Origin: G020350405 sp964513655
GTDB taxonomy: Bacteria > Planctomycetota > Phycisphaerae > Sedimentisphaerales > Anaerobacaceae
DNA length: 64,000 nucleotides
Direction of reading: 5' to 3'
NCBI GenBank assembly: GCA_964513655.1
Contig: CAZENQ010000004.1
Coordinates: 44,127 to 108,126 of the forward strand
The stretch's first letter is position 1. Each line of letters starts with the position of its first letter. Position numbers and translations under genes: made by a program. Below are positions 36,924-44,821 of the stretch, piece after piece. A model generated the notes under the pieces. The model saw nothing but the letters and a program-made list of their open reading frames with translations, was not told the origin of the DNA and did no database searches.

Positions 36924-37736
36924 ATGAATTCCAGTCTAAGCCAGTTGGATAAGTTAGAAAATCAAAGCATTTTCATCATAAGGGAAGCTTACAGCCAGTT
37001 CAGAGACGTGGCTATGCTCTGGTCAATAGGCAAAGACTCCACTACCCTGCTTTGGCTCGCAAGAAAAGCTTTTTTTGGTAAGATACCATTTCCTGTTCTT
37101 CATATCGATACCACCTACAAATTTAAAGAAATCTATGACTTTAGGGCCAAATATACCGAAGAATGGGACTTGAGCCTCATCATTGCAAAAAACGACGAGG
37201 CTATTAAAAAAGGCATGGGCCCGGATAAGGGGAAGTTCCAGTGCTGCAACGAACTCAAGACCGTCGCTCTCAAACAGGCTATCGCCAAGCATGGCTTTAA
37301 GGCCCTGTATCTCGGAATAAGACGGGATGAGCATGGTATTCGGGCAAAGGAGAGAGTCTTTAGTCCGCGAGATGAGGATTTCGAATGGGATTATAAGAAC
37401 CAGCCGCCTGAGCTGTGGGACCAGTACAAGACCAAGGCAGCGGAGGAGGAACACCTCCGTGTCCACCCATTGCTCGGCTGGCGCGAAATCGACGTCTGGG
37501 AATACGTAAAAAGAGAAAACATACCAGTCACCGAACTCTACTTTGCCAAAAACGGTAAACGCTTTCGCAGTATTGGCTGCGAAACATGTTGCGGGCCAGT
37601 CGATTCACAAGCCGACACCATAGACAAGGTTGTTGAGGAGTTAAAGGTCTCTAAAATTTCCGAGAGAAGCGGCCGGGCACAGGACAAGGAAGATGACTAC
37701 ATGATGCAGAAACTCAGGTCGCTGGGATATATGTAA
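36924..37736 (+). CDS. cysD: Sulfate adenylyltransferase subunit 2-like protein with CC/CxxC cysteines
   Basis: A 270-residue member of the PAPS-reductase/CysD N-type ATP pyrophosphatase family. The PP-loop is WSIGKDSTTLLW (34-40 core), followed by HIDTTYKFKEIYDFR, then FSPRDEDFEWD, QPPELWDQY and the CysD-type tail ERSGRAQDKED. With CysN it would make adenosine 5'-phosphosulfate from ATP and sulfate. Unusual are C107-C108 in FQCCNELKT and C219-E-T-C222-C223 in SIGCETCCGP. These sit where assimilatory APS reductases have the CC and CxxC pairs that hold a [4Fe-4S] cluster. It ends LRSLGYM. It lies 64 bases before cysN. Confidence 0.85.
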   Translation: MNSSLSQLDKLENQSIFIIREAYSQFRDVAMLWSIGKDSTTLLWLARKAFFGKIPFPVLHIDTTYKFKEIYDFRAKYTEEWDLSLIIAKNDEAIKKGMGPDKGKFQCCNELKTVALKQAIAKHGFKALYLGIRRDEHGIRAKERVFSPRDEDFEWDYKNQPPELWDQYKTKAAEEEHLRVHPLLGWREIDVWEYVKRENIPVTELYFAKNGKRFRSIGCETCCGPVDSQADTIDKVVEELKVSKISERSGRAQDKEDDYMMQKLRSLGYM

Positions 37737-37800
37737 ATAATGCTCACTGCTGAACCCTCCCATAAATTTGAAAACCTTAGCATAACTGACAGGACTTAAA

Positions 37801-39030
37801 ATGGACGTACTTAGCTTTGTCATCGTAGGCCACGTCGACCACGGCAAATCGACACTGATTGGAAGACTCCTTTATGATACCGATTCGCTGCCGCCGGATA
37901 AGATTGACGAAATTAAAAAGGCCTCCGCCGGCCTGGGCAAACGTACCGAATTCGCCTACCTACTGGACCACCTGGAAGAAGAACGCAAACAGGGTATTAC
38001 CATCGATACAACCCAGGTCTTTTTCAAAACCAGCAAAAGACGTTACGTAATAATCGACGCTCCCGGTCACGTGGAATTTGTCAAGAATATGATAACCGGA
38101 GCCTCGCAGGCGGAGGCCGCCGTTTTGATTGTCGATGTCGCTGAAGGGGTTAAAGAACAGACCAAACGACATTCATATATGTTGTCGCTGCTCGGACTAC
38201 ATCAGGTTGTAGTCGTCCTTAACAAGATGGATCTCGTGGATTTCGCTGAGGAACGTTTTGATGCCGTCAATAAGGATGTGCAGAAATGGCTCAAATCAAT
38301 AAATATCGAGCCTACTCTTTACATACCTATTTCCGCAATCGAAGGTGATAATATCACAGTCAAATCTGTAAAGATGAACTGGTACACCGGCCCGACGTTC
38401 CTGGACAGTTTAGACACTTTGCAGAATAAGCAGCCCCCTGAGGATAAACCCCTGCTTTTCCCTATACAGGACGTTTACAAGATTGCTGACAAAAGGATAA
38501 ACGTAGGCAGGGTGGAGGCCGGTGTTATTGAAAAGGGAGCCGAAATAAAAATCCTTCCCGGCGGACAGCTAACGCGCGTCAACTCCGTCGAGACGTTTCT
38601 TAAGGACCGCGACAAGGCTATCGCAAGCGAATCCATTGGGATGACGACCGCCGATTCCGTCTTTCTTGAGCGCGGCAATGTAGTGTGTTTACCCGGCGCC
38701 GAACCTGCCTTGACCGACGAAGTACCCGCCAATATCTTCTGGATGTCCAAACGTGACTTCACAGCTGACCAAAAAGTGACAATAAGATGCGCCACCCAGG
38801 AAACAAGCTGTAAAATTCAGAGCATTAACAAGCGGATTAACTCCTCAACACTCGAGGTTATCGAGGAAAACGCCAGCGTAATCAAGAATCTTGAGGTTGC
38901 GGAGGTCATCATCAAAACCAAAAAACCAGTGGCCATCAAAGACTTCAACGATGTTCAGGAATTGGGACGCTTCGTGCTTGTTCAGGATGAGAACATCTGT
39001 GCCGGCGGAATAATCACCGTTGTGAACTGA
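37801..39030 (+). CDS. cysN: Sulfate adenylyltransferase GTPase subunit
   Basis: A 409-residue EF-Tu-like GTPase. G1 is GHVDHGKST, the switch II G3 is DAPGHVEFVKNM, and G4 is NKMD, followed by the CysN stretch NWYTGPTFLDSLDTL. Two beta-barrel domains fill the C-terminal half. It couples GTP hydrolysis to sulfate adenylation by CysD. It has no fused APS kinase domain, and no cysC, PAPS reductase or sulfotransferase gene is visible in the window, so the fate of the APS is open. The next gene begins four bases after its stop. Confidence 0.93.
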   Translation: MDVLSFVIVGHVDHGKSTLIGRLLYDTDSLPPDKIDEIKKASAGLGKRTEFAYLLDHLEEERKQGITIDTTQVFFKTSKRRYVIIDAPGHVEFVKNMITGASQAEAAVLIVDVAEGVKEQTKRHSYMLSLLGLHQVVVVLNKMDLVDFAEERFDAVNKDVQKWLKSINIEPTLYIPISAIEGDNITVKSVKMNWYTGPTFLDSLDTLQNKQPPEDKPLLFPIQDVYKIADKRINVGRVEAGVIEKGAEIKILPGGQLTRVNSVETFLKDRDKAIASESIGMTTADSVFLERGNVVCLPGAEPALTDEVPANIFWMSKRDFTADQKVTIRCATQETSCKIQSINKRINSSTLEVIEENASVIKNLEVAEVIIKTKKPVAIKDFNDVQELGRFVLVQDENICAGGIITVVN

Positions 39031-39034
39031 GACC

Positions 39035-40312
39035 ATGACGAAAAAGGCAAGAACGGTAATAGTAGGTCTGGATGGTGTGCCTTTTGGCATGCTCAAAGAA
39101 TTCACCGAAACCGGCGTCATGCCAAATACTGCAGAACTGATTTCACAGGCAATATTCAAAAAGATGCAATCCTCCATCCCCGAGGTCTCTTCTGTAGCAT
39201 GGTCTTCAATGATTACCGGGCAAAACCCCGGCGGGCACGGCGTCTTCGGCTTCATGGACTTGCACCCTGACTCGTACAGAATGAAATTCCCAAATTTTAA
39301 CGACCTGAAAGCACCGCCTTTTTGGGACTTGTGGCAGGGTAAATCTGTAATAATTAACGTTCCATCAACTTATCCCGTTCGCGAGATGAATGGCGTCCTC
39401 ATCTCGGGCTTTGTATCCATAGATTTCGAAAAAAGCATTCATCCTAAATCGCTTATAACGCAATTGAAAGATATGGATTATCGCCTCGACGTTGATTCTC
39501 AAAAGGCCCACAGTGATATGGACGCTTTTCTCAAGGATTTGGACACAAGCCTTGAGGCGAGGATTGAAGCTTACCGCTATCTCTGGGAAACACAAGACTG
39601 GCAAACCTTTATGCTCGTATTCACGGCGACCGACCGACTGATGCATTTTCTGTGGGACGCCTACGAGGACAAGGACCACAAACACCATAATCTCTTCCTC
39701 GAGCATTTCAGAAAAATCGACCAGGCGATTGGCGAAATCAACGCCCGGCTTAACGACGACGATTTGCTGATTATGCACTCTGACCACGGCTTCGAAAGAC
39801 TCGACAAAGACATTTATATCAGCTACCTTCTTGCCGAAAAAGGATTCCTCCAGTTCAAGCAGAACCAGGACAGTGACTTAAACAACATCTGTTACGGCAC
39901 AAAGGCGTTTGCTCTCGACCCCGCCAGGATTTATCTTAACTTCAAAGGCAAATACCCCTGTGGTTCTGTCGATGTAGCTGACGCGGAGGGCATTCTGCAC
40001 CAACTTGAGAACCTATTCTACTCCTTGGAGGTAGACGGCAAAAAGGTCATCAGAGACGTATACAGAAAAGACCAGATTTATTCCGGCCAGTGTCTTGAAA
40101 ACGCACCTGATTTGATACTGGTCGGCGCAGAAGGTTTTAATCTCAAGGCAAGCGTCAAAGCTGACAAACTCACCGACAAGGCCATCTTCACCGGTAAGCA
40201 CACGCAGGACACTGCCTTCTTGATAGTAAAGGGCCTCTCAGATAGCACTATCGTCCCTGATGCGCCCGTAGTCTGGGATATAAAACCAATAGCTGAGAAA
40301 GCTAAAAGTTAG
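39035..40312 (+). CDS. Alkaline phosphatase superfamily phosphodiesterase, cytoplasmic, downstream of cysDN
   Basis: A 425-residue protein without signal peptide or membrane segment. TVIVGLDGVPFGML gives the first metal site, EVSSVAWSSM the Ser nucleophile region, GGHGVFGF the next motif, and HSDHGFERL the second metal site. FTGKHTQDTAF supplies a late metal His. It resembles the two exported phosphodiesterases across the divergent promoter but is smaller. Starting four bases after cysN it must be co-transcribed, which suggests that it acts on APS, a nucleotide or another product of the CysDN reaction. That link is inference. Confidence 0.8.
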   Translation: MTKKARTVIVGLDGVPFGMLKEFTETGVMPNTAELISQAIFKKMQSSIPEVSSVAWSSMITGQNPGGHGVFGFMDLHPDSYRMKFPNFNDLKAPPFWDLWQGKSVIINVPSTYPVREMNGVLISGFVSIDFEKSIHPKSLITQLKDMDYRLDVDSQKAHSDMDAFLKDLDTSLEARIEAYRYLWETQDWQTFMLVFTATDRLMHFLWDAYEDKDHKHHNLFLEHFRKIDQAIGEINARLNDDDLLIMHSDHGFERLDKDIYISYLLAEKGFLQFKQNQDSDLNNICYGTKAFALDPARIYLNFKGKYPCGSVDVADAEGILHQLENLFYSLEVDGKKVIRDVYRKDQIYSGQCLENAPDLILVGAEGFNLKASVKADKLTDKAIFTGKHTQDTAFLIVKGLSDSTIVPDAPVVWDIKPIAEKAKS

Positions 40313-40342
40313 GCCTCCATAGGTAATAAGTGCGGGTCATCC

Positions 40343-40702
40343 TCAGTTGCTGCGAATCATCGTTAGCAACATTTTGAATTTTTCTCCAGCGCTCACTGAA
40401 TGAGGGACATTCGCCGGCATAATAATAATCTGGCCCGAAGCAACGTCTATAGTCTCAGGCCCGATAGTCAATCGGGCCGTACCATCAACAACCTGAACAA
40501 CCGCATCATAGGGTGCCTGATGTTCGCTCAGCTTCTGTCCCTTGTCAAAGGCAAAGATGGTTATGGTTCCAACTGACTTATCTACTATGGCCTTGCTGAC
40601 GATTGAACCGCCGGCGTACTCAACCATATCAGATAAACTTTGGGCCTTGCCAAGGCACTCGACACAAACGTTCTTATTGTCCCGTTCATTGACAGTCATC
40701 AT
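40343..40702 (-). CDS. Small cupin-domain protein
   Basis: About 120 residues with a single cupin barrel: SEHQAPYDAVVQVVDGTARLTIG is motif 1 (one His, no full HxH), and MPANVPHSV is motif 2. Small cupins of this type bind a metal or a small ligand, and no reaction can be assigned. The twin ATGs at 40699-40702 follow GGAGG, while the longer frame begins at a TTG within that ribosome binding site. It is 27 bases after cusA, as the last gene of the efflux operon, so a role in metal stress is plausible. It converges with the phosphodiesterase gene. Confidence 0.75.
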   Translation of the reverse strand: MMTVNERDNKNVCVECLGKAQSLSDMVEYAGGSIVSKAIVDKSVGTITIFAFDKGQKLSEHQAPYDAVVQVVDGTARLTIGPETIDVASGQIIIMPANVPHSVSAGEKFKMLLTMIRSN

Positions 40703-40729
40703 TAACCTCCAGGACAAATCTTTTTGTAC

Positions 40730-43700
40730 CTACGATATTGCATGTTGCCTCCGGAGTTTAGCCTCCTTTATCCAGCTATACAGCACCGGCACAACAAGCA
40801 TTGTAAGGACCTCAATCGTCATTCCCCCAAACGATGGTATCGCCATCGGCACCATAATGTCGGAGCCTCGTCCGGTGGACGTAAGCACGGGAATCAGCGC
40901 CAATATAGTGGTCGCCGTCGTCATAAGGCAGGGTCGAATCCTCCGCGTCCCCGCCCTAATCACAGCCTTGCGAACCTCATCCACGCTTTCAGCCCGTCCG
41001 CCGCGAAACGACTGCTCAAGATAAGTACACATCACGACACCGTCGTCCGAAGCTATCCCGAACAGAGCCAGAAACCCCACCCAAATCGCAACGCTCAGAT
41101 TAATCGGGTGCACCTGGAACATCTCCCGCATATTCACCCCAAACACGGTAAAATCCAGGAACCAGTCCTGACTGTACAGCCATATCATCAAAAATCCACC
41201 ACCCCATGCAACAAATATCCCGGTAAAAACCAGCAGCGAGGTCGTTACTGATTTGAACTGCAAATATAAAATCAGGAATATAATAATCAGAGCCAATGGT
41301 ATAACAAGTAGAAGCTTCTTCTGAGCGCGAACTTGATTCTCATAGCTGCCTGCAAAGGAATAGCTAACACCGGCGGGCACCACAAACTCTCCGCTGGCGA
41401 TTTTTTCCTTCAAATATCGTTGGCAATCCTCAACAACATCTACCTCAGCGTATTTGGGCTTTTTATCAAATAGAACATACCCTACCTTAAACGTATCTTC
41501 ACTCTTTATCGCCTGAGGGCCGGCTCTATATACCTCATCGAGCTTGTCGAGATTCGTCAACTGTACCAGCGGTATCTGGGACCCATCCGCTGCTGGAACC
41601 AAAATCTTACCGAGTGTCTCAATCTGGTCCCTCAGCTCCCGCATATATCTGATACGCACAGGATATCGCTCGCGCCCTTCAACAGTAGTCGTAACACGTC
41701 TGCCGCCAATAGCGACTTCGATAACATCCTGAATATTCCGAATGTGAACACCATATCGAGCTATCGCTTCACGGTCGATATCAATCTCAATGTATGGTTT
41801 GCCTACAATACGATCGGCTATCACCGCCGAAGGCTTAACGCTCGAGACCTCTTTGAGAAGACGCTCTATCTCAAGACCCACTCGCTCGATGGTATCCAAG
41901 TCGGGGCCTTTGATTTTGACGCCCATAGGTGCGCGCATACCACTTTGCAGCATGACAATTCTCGCAGCAATAGGCTGCAGCTTGGGAGCGCCTGTTGTGC
42001 CGGGTATCTCACCAGCCTTCACTATTTCATTCCAAATGTCATCAGGTGTTTTAATGTTATCCCGCCACTGTCTGTATGGCCGGCCATGCGCATCGGGAAC
42101 AAGTCCGCCGCTCTCGTCCCGCACAAACTCCCCCGCTCCCCTGTCATAACGGAAGCGATCACGCCGCCCATCCTTATCAAGAATATACTCGGGCTTATAA
42201 TTGATTACAGTCTCAACCATCGATATAGGCGCAGGGTCGAGAGGGCTTTCCACACGCCCGATCTTACCCACTACCGATTCCACCTCGGGTATCGCCTGAA
42301 AAGCCATATCCTGCTTCTGCAGTACATCAATTGCCTCCCCTATAGATGCATGCGGCATCGTTGTCGGCATATATAAAAACGAGCCTTCATCCAGCGGTGG
42401 CATAAATTCTTTGCCAAGTCCGGCCCATATTATTCCTCCCAAAATTACCACGGCCGCCGGCACAGATAAAAAGATAACCTTGTGCCCAAGGCACCAGCCC
42501 AAAATCCTGGGATAGAACTTCTGGAAAACCTGGAAAAACAGAAGTAAACCACCTATCAAAAATGCCACAAGTATCAGATTCCGCACCATCCCCTCATCGG
42601 CGCCCAATGGCAGCCAGTGTCCCGTGAGTATTATCCCTACAATGACAATAGCCAGAACATTTGCAATTAACGGCAGCCGGCCCCTTGTGCCCTCTGGTAT
42701 CCGCTCTTTCAACAGATGATAAAGCCCGATACCCCCAATTACTGCTCCAACCCACCATGCAAGCACAATCCACGACACCAAAGCAGCCGCAATTAATGCC
42801 CCGCCCAAGACATACCGCATCGCCTTTTTGATACTGCCTTTCACCGTAAAGAGAATATGCGCCGCCGGCGGGATTATCGTCAAAGCAACTATCACCGAAG
42901 CGATTAACGCAAAAGTCTTCGTAAACGCCAGAGGCTTAAAGAGCTTACCCTCCGCTGCCGTCATCGTAAATACCGGCAGAAAGCCAACCACTGTTGTCGC
43001 AACAGCCGTCAAAACCGCACTTCCGACCTCACTCGCCGCCCGGTAAACAACCTCCAATTTATTGTCGTCCTCTTTAGCCTCATCGAGATGCTTTAATATA
43101 TTTTCGCAAATGATAATCCCCATATCCACCATCGTGCCTATCGCGATGGCAATCCCGGACAATGCGACAATATTGGCATCGATACCAAAGACCTTCATCG
43201 CGATAAAGCACATCAGTATCGCCAGAGGAAGCAGGGCGCTGATAAGAACTGAACTTCTAAGATGCAGGACCAGGACGATAACCACGATGATAGTGACGAG
43301 CACTTCCTCAGTAAGAGCCCTGTTTAATGTACCCAGCGTTTCATAAATGAGCCCTGTGCGGTCATAAAACGGCACGATTGTCACCTGTGAAACCGTCCCG
43401 TCGGCCAATGTTTTTTGAGGCAAACCCGGTGATATCTCTTCTATTTTCTTCTTAACATTTTTAATAGCCTCGAGCGGGTTATAACCATACCGGACAACCA
43501 CAACGCCGCCCACAGCTTCGGCCCCGCCCTTATCCAATGCACCACGCCGCAATGCCGGCCCATGTGAGACGTTCGCAATATCCTTGATAAAAATCGGAAC
43601 GTTCTCACTGACTTTAACGACGGTCTTCTCTATATCTGATAGATTCTCGATAAAGCCCAGACCGCGAATCACATACTCCACTTTATTAATCTCAATGGTC

Positions 43701-44458
43701 CGGGCGCCAACGTCGACGTTGGACATCTTCACAGCCATAAATACTTCATCAAGTGTCACGTTGTGGGCCCGCATTGCATCAGGGTCAACATCTATCTGGT
43801 ACTCCCTGACAAATCCCCCCACCGAGGCAACCTCACTTATTCCCTCGGCGCTCATAAGTGCATACCGCACGTTCCAATCCTGAATCGTCCGAAGCTCATC
43901 CAGGTCCCACCCGCCTGTAGGATTGCCCTGCTCGTCACGTCCTTCCAGCGTATACCAGAAGATTTGTCCCAGCGCCGTCGCATCCGGCCCCAAAGCAGGC
44001 TGTACCCCCTCCGGCAGTGAGCCCGCTGGCAGACTGTTAAGCTTCTCCAGCACCCGGCTGCGAGACCAGTAAAACTCAGCATCCTCTTCAAATATTACGT
44101 ATATGCTTGAAAACCCAAAAAATGAGTAGCTGCGGATAGTCCTAACATCCGGAATACCGAGAAGTGATACAGTCAAAGGGTATGTTATCTGGTCTTCCAC
44201 ATCCTCCGGTGAACGCCCCATCCACTCAGTAAAAACTATCTGCTGGTTCTCGCCTATGTCGGGTATCGCGTCAACGGGAACAGGATTTCGAGGCAGTCCC
44301 CACAAATCCCAGTCAAACGGAGCTGCCCTAAGGCCAGCACCGACAAAAATTATCACCAAAAGCCCTACCACGAGCTTATTCTCGAGGCAGGCCCGTATCA
44401 CCCGGTCAACCAACGACGCTTTTTTCGTGTCTGGGCCGTTCATTATCTCGTTTGGCAA
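40730..44458 (-). CDS. cusA: CusA/CzcA-type heavy-metal RND efflux pump
   Basis: A 1242-residue inner-membrane RND transporter. It begins with a conserved membrane segment, then NPVPVDAIPDIGENQQIVFTEW and a large periplasmic part. The membrane block at about residues 390-540 includes GIAIAIGTMVDMGIIICENI with the proton-relay acidic residues. It is about 200 residues longer than E. coli CusA as I remember it. The extra length is a cluster of added hydrophobic segments (about 545-665) and an Asp/Arg-rich loop near residue 770. With CusB and the TolC-like protein it would expel copper or silver ions across both membranes. Confidence 0.93.
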   Translation of the reverse strand: MPNEIMNGPDTKKASLVDRVIRACLENKLVVGLLVIIFVGAGLRAAPFDWDLWGLPRNPVPVDAIPDIGENQQIVFTEWMGRSPEDVEDQITYPLTVSLLGIPDVRTIRSYSFFGFSSIYVIFEEDAEFYWSRSRVLEKLNSLPAGSLPEGVQPALGPDATALGQIFWYTLEGRDEQGNPTGGWDLDELRTIQDWNVRYALMSAEGISEVASVGGFVREYQIDVDPDAMRAHNVTLDEVFMAVKMSNVDVGARTIEINKVEYVIRGLGFIENLSDIEKTVVKVSENVPIFIKDIANVSHGPALRRGALDKGGAEAVGGVVVVRYGYNPLEAIKNVKKKIEEISPGLPQKTLADGTVSQVTIVPFYDRTGLIYETLGTLNRALTEEVLVTIIVVIVLVLHLRSSVLISALLPLAILMCFIAMKVFGIDANIVALSGIAIAIGTMVDMGIIICENILKHLDEAKEDDNKLEVVYRAASEVGSAVLTAVATTVVGFLPVFTMTAAEGKLFKPLAFTKTFALIASVIVALTIIPPAAHILFTVKGSIKKAMRYVLGGALIAAALVSWIVLAWWVGAVIGGIGLYHLLKERIPEGTRGRLPLIANVLAIVIVGIILTGHWLPLGADEGMVRNLILVAFLIGGLLLFFQVFQKFYPRILGWCLGHKVIFLSVPAAVVILGGIIWAGLGKEFMPPLDEGSFLYMPTTMPHASIGEAIDVLQKQDMAFQAIPEVESVVGKIGRVESPLDPAPISMVETVINYKPEYILDKDGRRDRFRYDRGAGEFVRDESGGLVPDAHGRPYRQWRDNIKTPDDIWNEIVKAGEIPGTTGAPKLQPIAARIVMLQSGMRAPMGVKIKGPDLDTIERVGLEIERLLKEVSSVKPSAVIADRIVGKPYIEIDIDREAIARYGVHIRNIQDVIEVAIGGRRVTTTVEGRERYPVRIRYMRELRDQIETLGKILVPAADGSQIPLVQLTNLDKLDEVYRAGPQAIKSEDTFKVGYVLFDKKPKYAEVDVVEDCQRYLKEKIASGEFVVPAGVSYSFAGSYENQVRAQKKLLLVIPLALIIIFLILYLQFKSVTTSLLVFTGIFVAWGGGFLMIWLYSQDWFLDFTVFGVNMREMFQVHPINLSVAIWVGFLALFGIASDDGVVMCTYLEQSFRGGRAESVDEVRKAVIRAGTRRIRPCLMTTATTILALIPVLTSTGRGSDIMVPMAIPSFGGMTIEVLTMLVVPVLYSWIKEAKLRRQHAIS

Positions 44459-44473
44459 ATTCCTCTTTGCTCT

Positions 44474-44776
44474 CTAGTCTTTAAACTGGGGCAGCTTGGC
44501 GATATACTTCTCCGGCTCGGCCTTGAACTTAGCATCACAGCCGGCACAGCAGAAATAAACCTTCTTGCCCTTGTACACAGTGTAAACGCTCTTATTGATT
44601 GCTTCATCCATTATCGGGCAGGTCGTCTGTTCAATTCCAGCAGAAGCCGCCTCTTCAACCTCGGCTGCTCCGGAAGGCTCTGACTTCTCCTTGCAGCCAT
44701 TCAGAACAACCAGCCCAACCAACAGGAGATTTCCCAACAGGATGACCAACATAAAACTCTTATTCTTTCTTTTCAT
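44474..44776 (-). CDS. Lipoprotein with YHS/TRASH metal-binding domain
   Basis: One hundred residues. A lipoprotein signal peptide ends VVLNGC, where Cys28 would be acylated. A Ser/Ala/Glu linker follows, then a YHS/TRASH-like domain: CPIMDEAINKSVYTVYKGKKVYFCCAGCDAKF. The cysteines CP and CCAGC are likely metal ligands. Placed between cusB and cusA, it probably binds copper or silver in the periplasm and hands it to the pump. The gap to cusA is 15 bases. Confidence 0.85.
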   Translation of the reverse strand: MKRKNKSFMLVILLGNLLLVGLVVLNGCKEKSEPSGAAEVEEAASAGIEQTTCPIMDEAINKSVYTVYKGKKVYFCCAGCDAKFKAEPEKYIAKLPQFKD

Positions 44777-44821
44777 CCTTGCTCTCCTTTAAATCTTGAT
44801 CTGACGATAAGCTTTTCGAAC

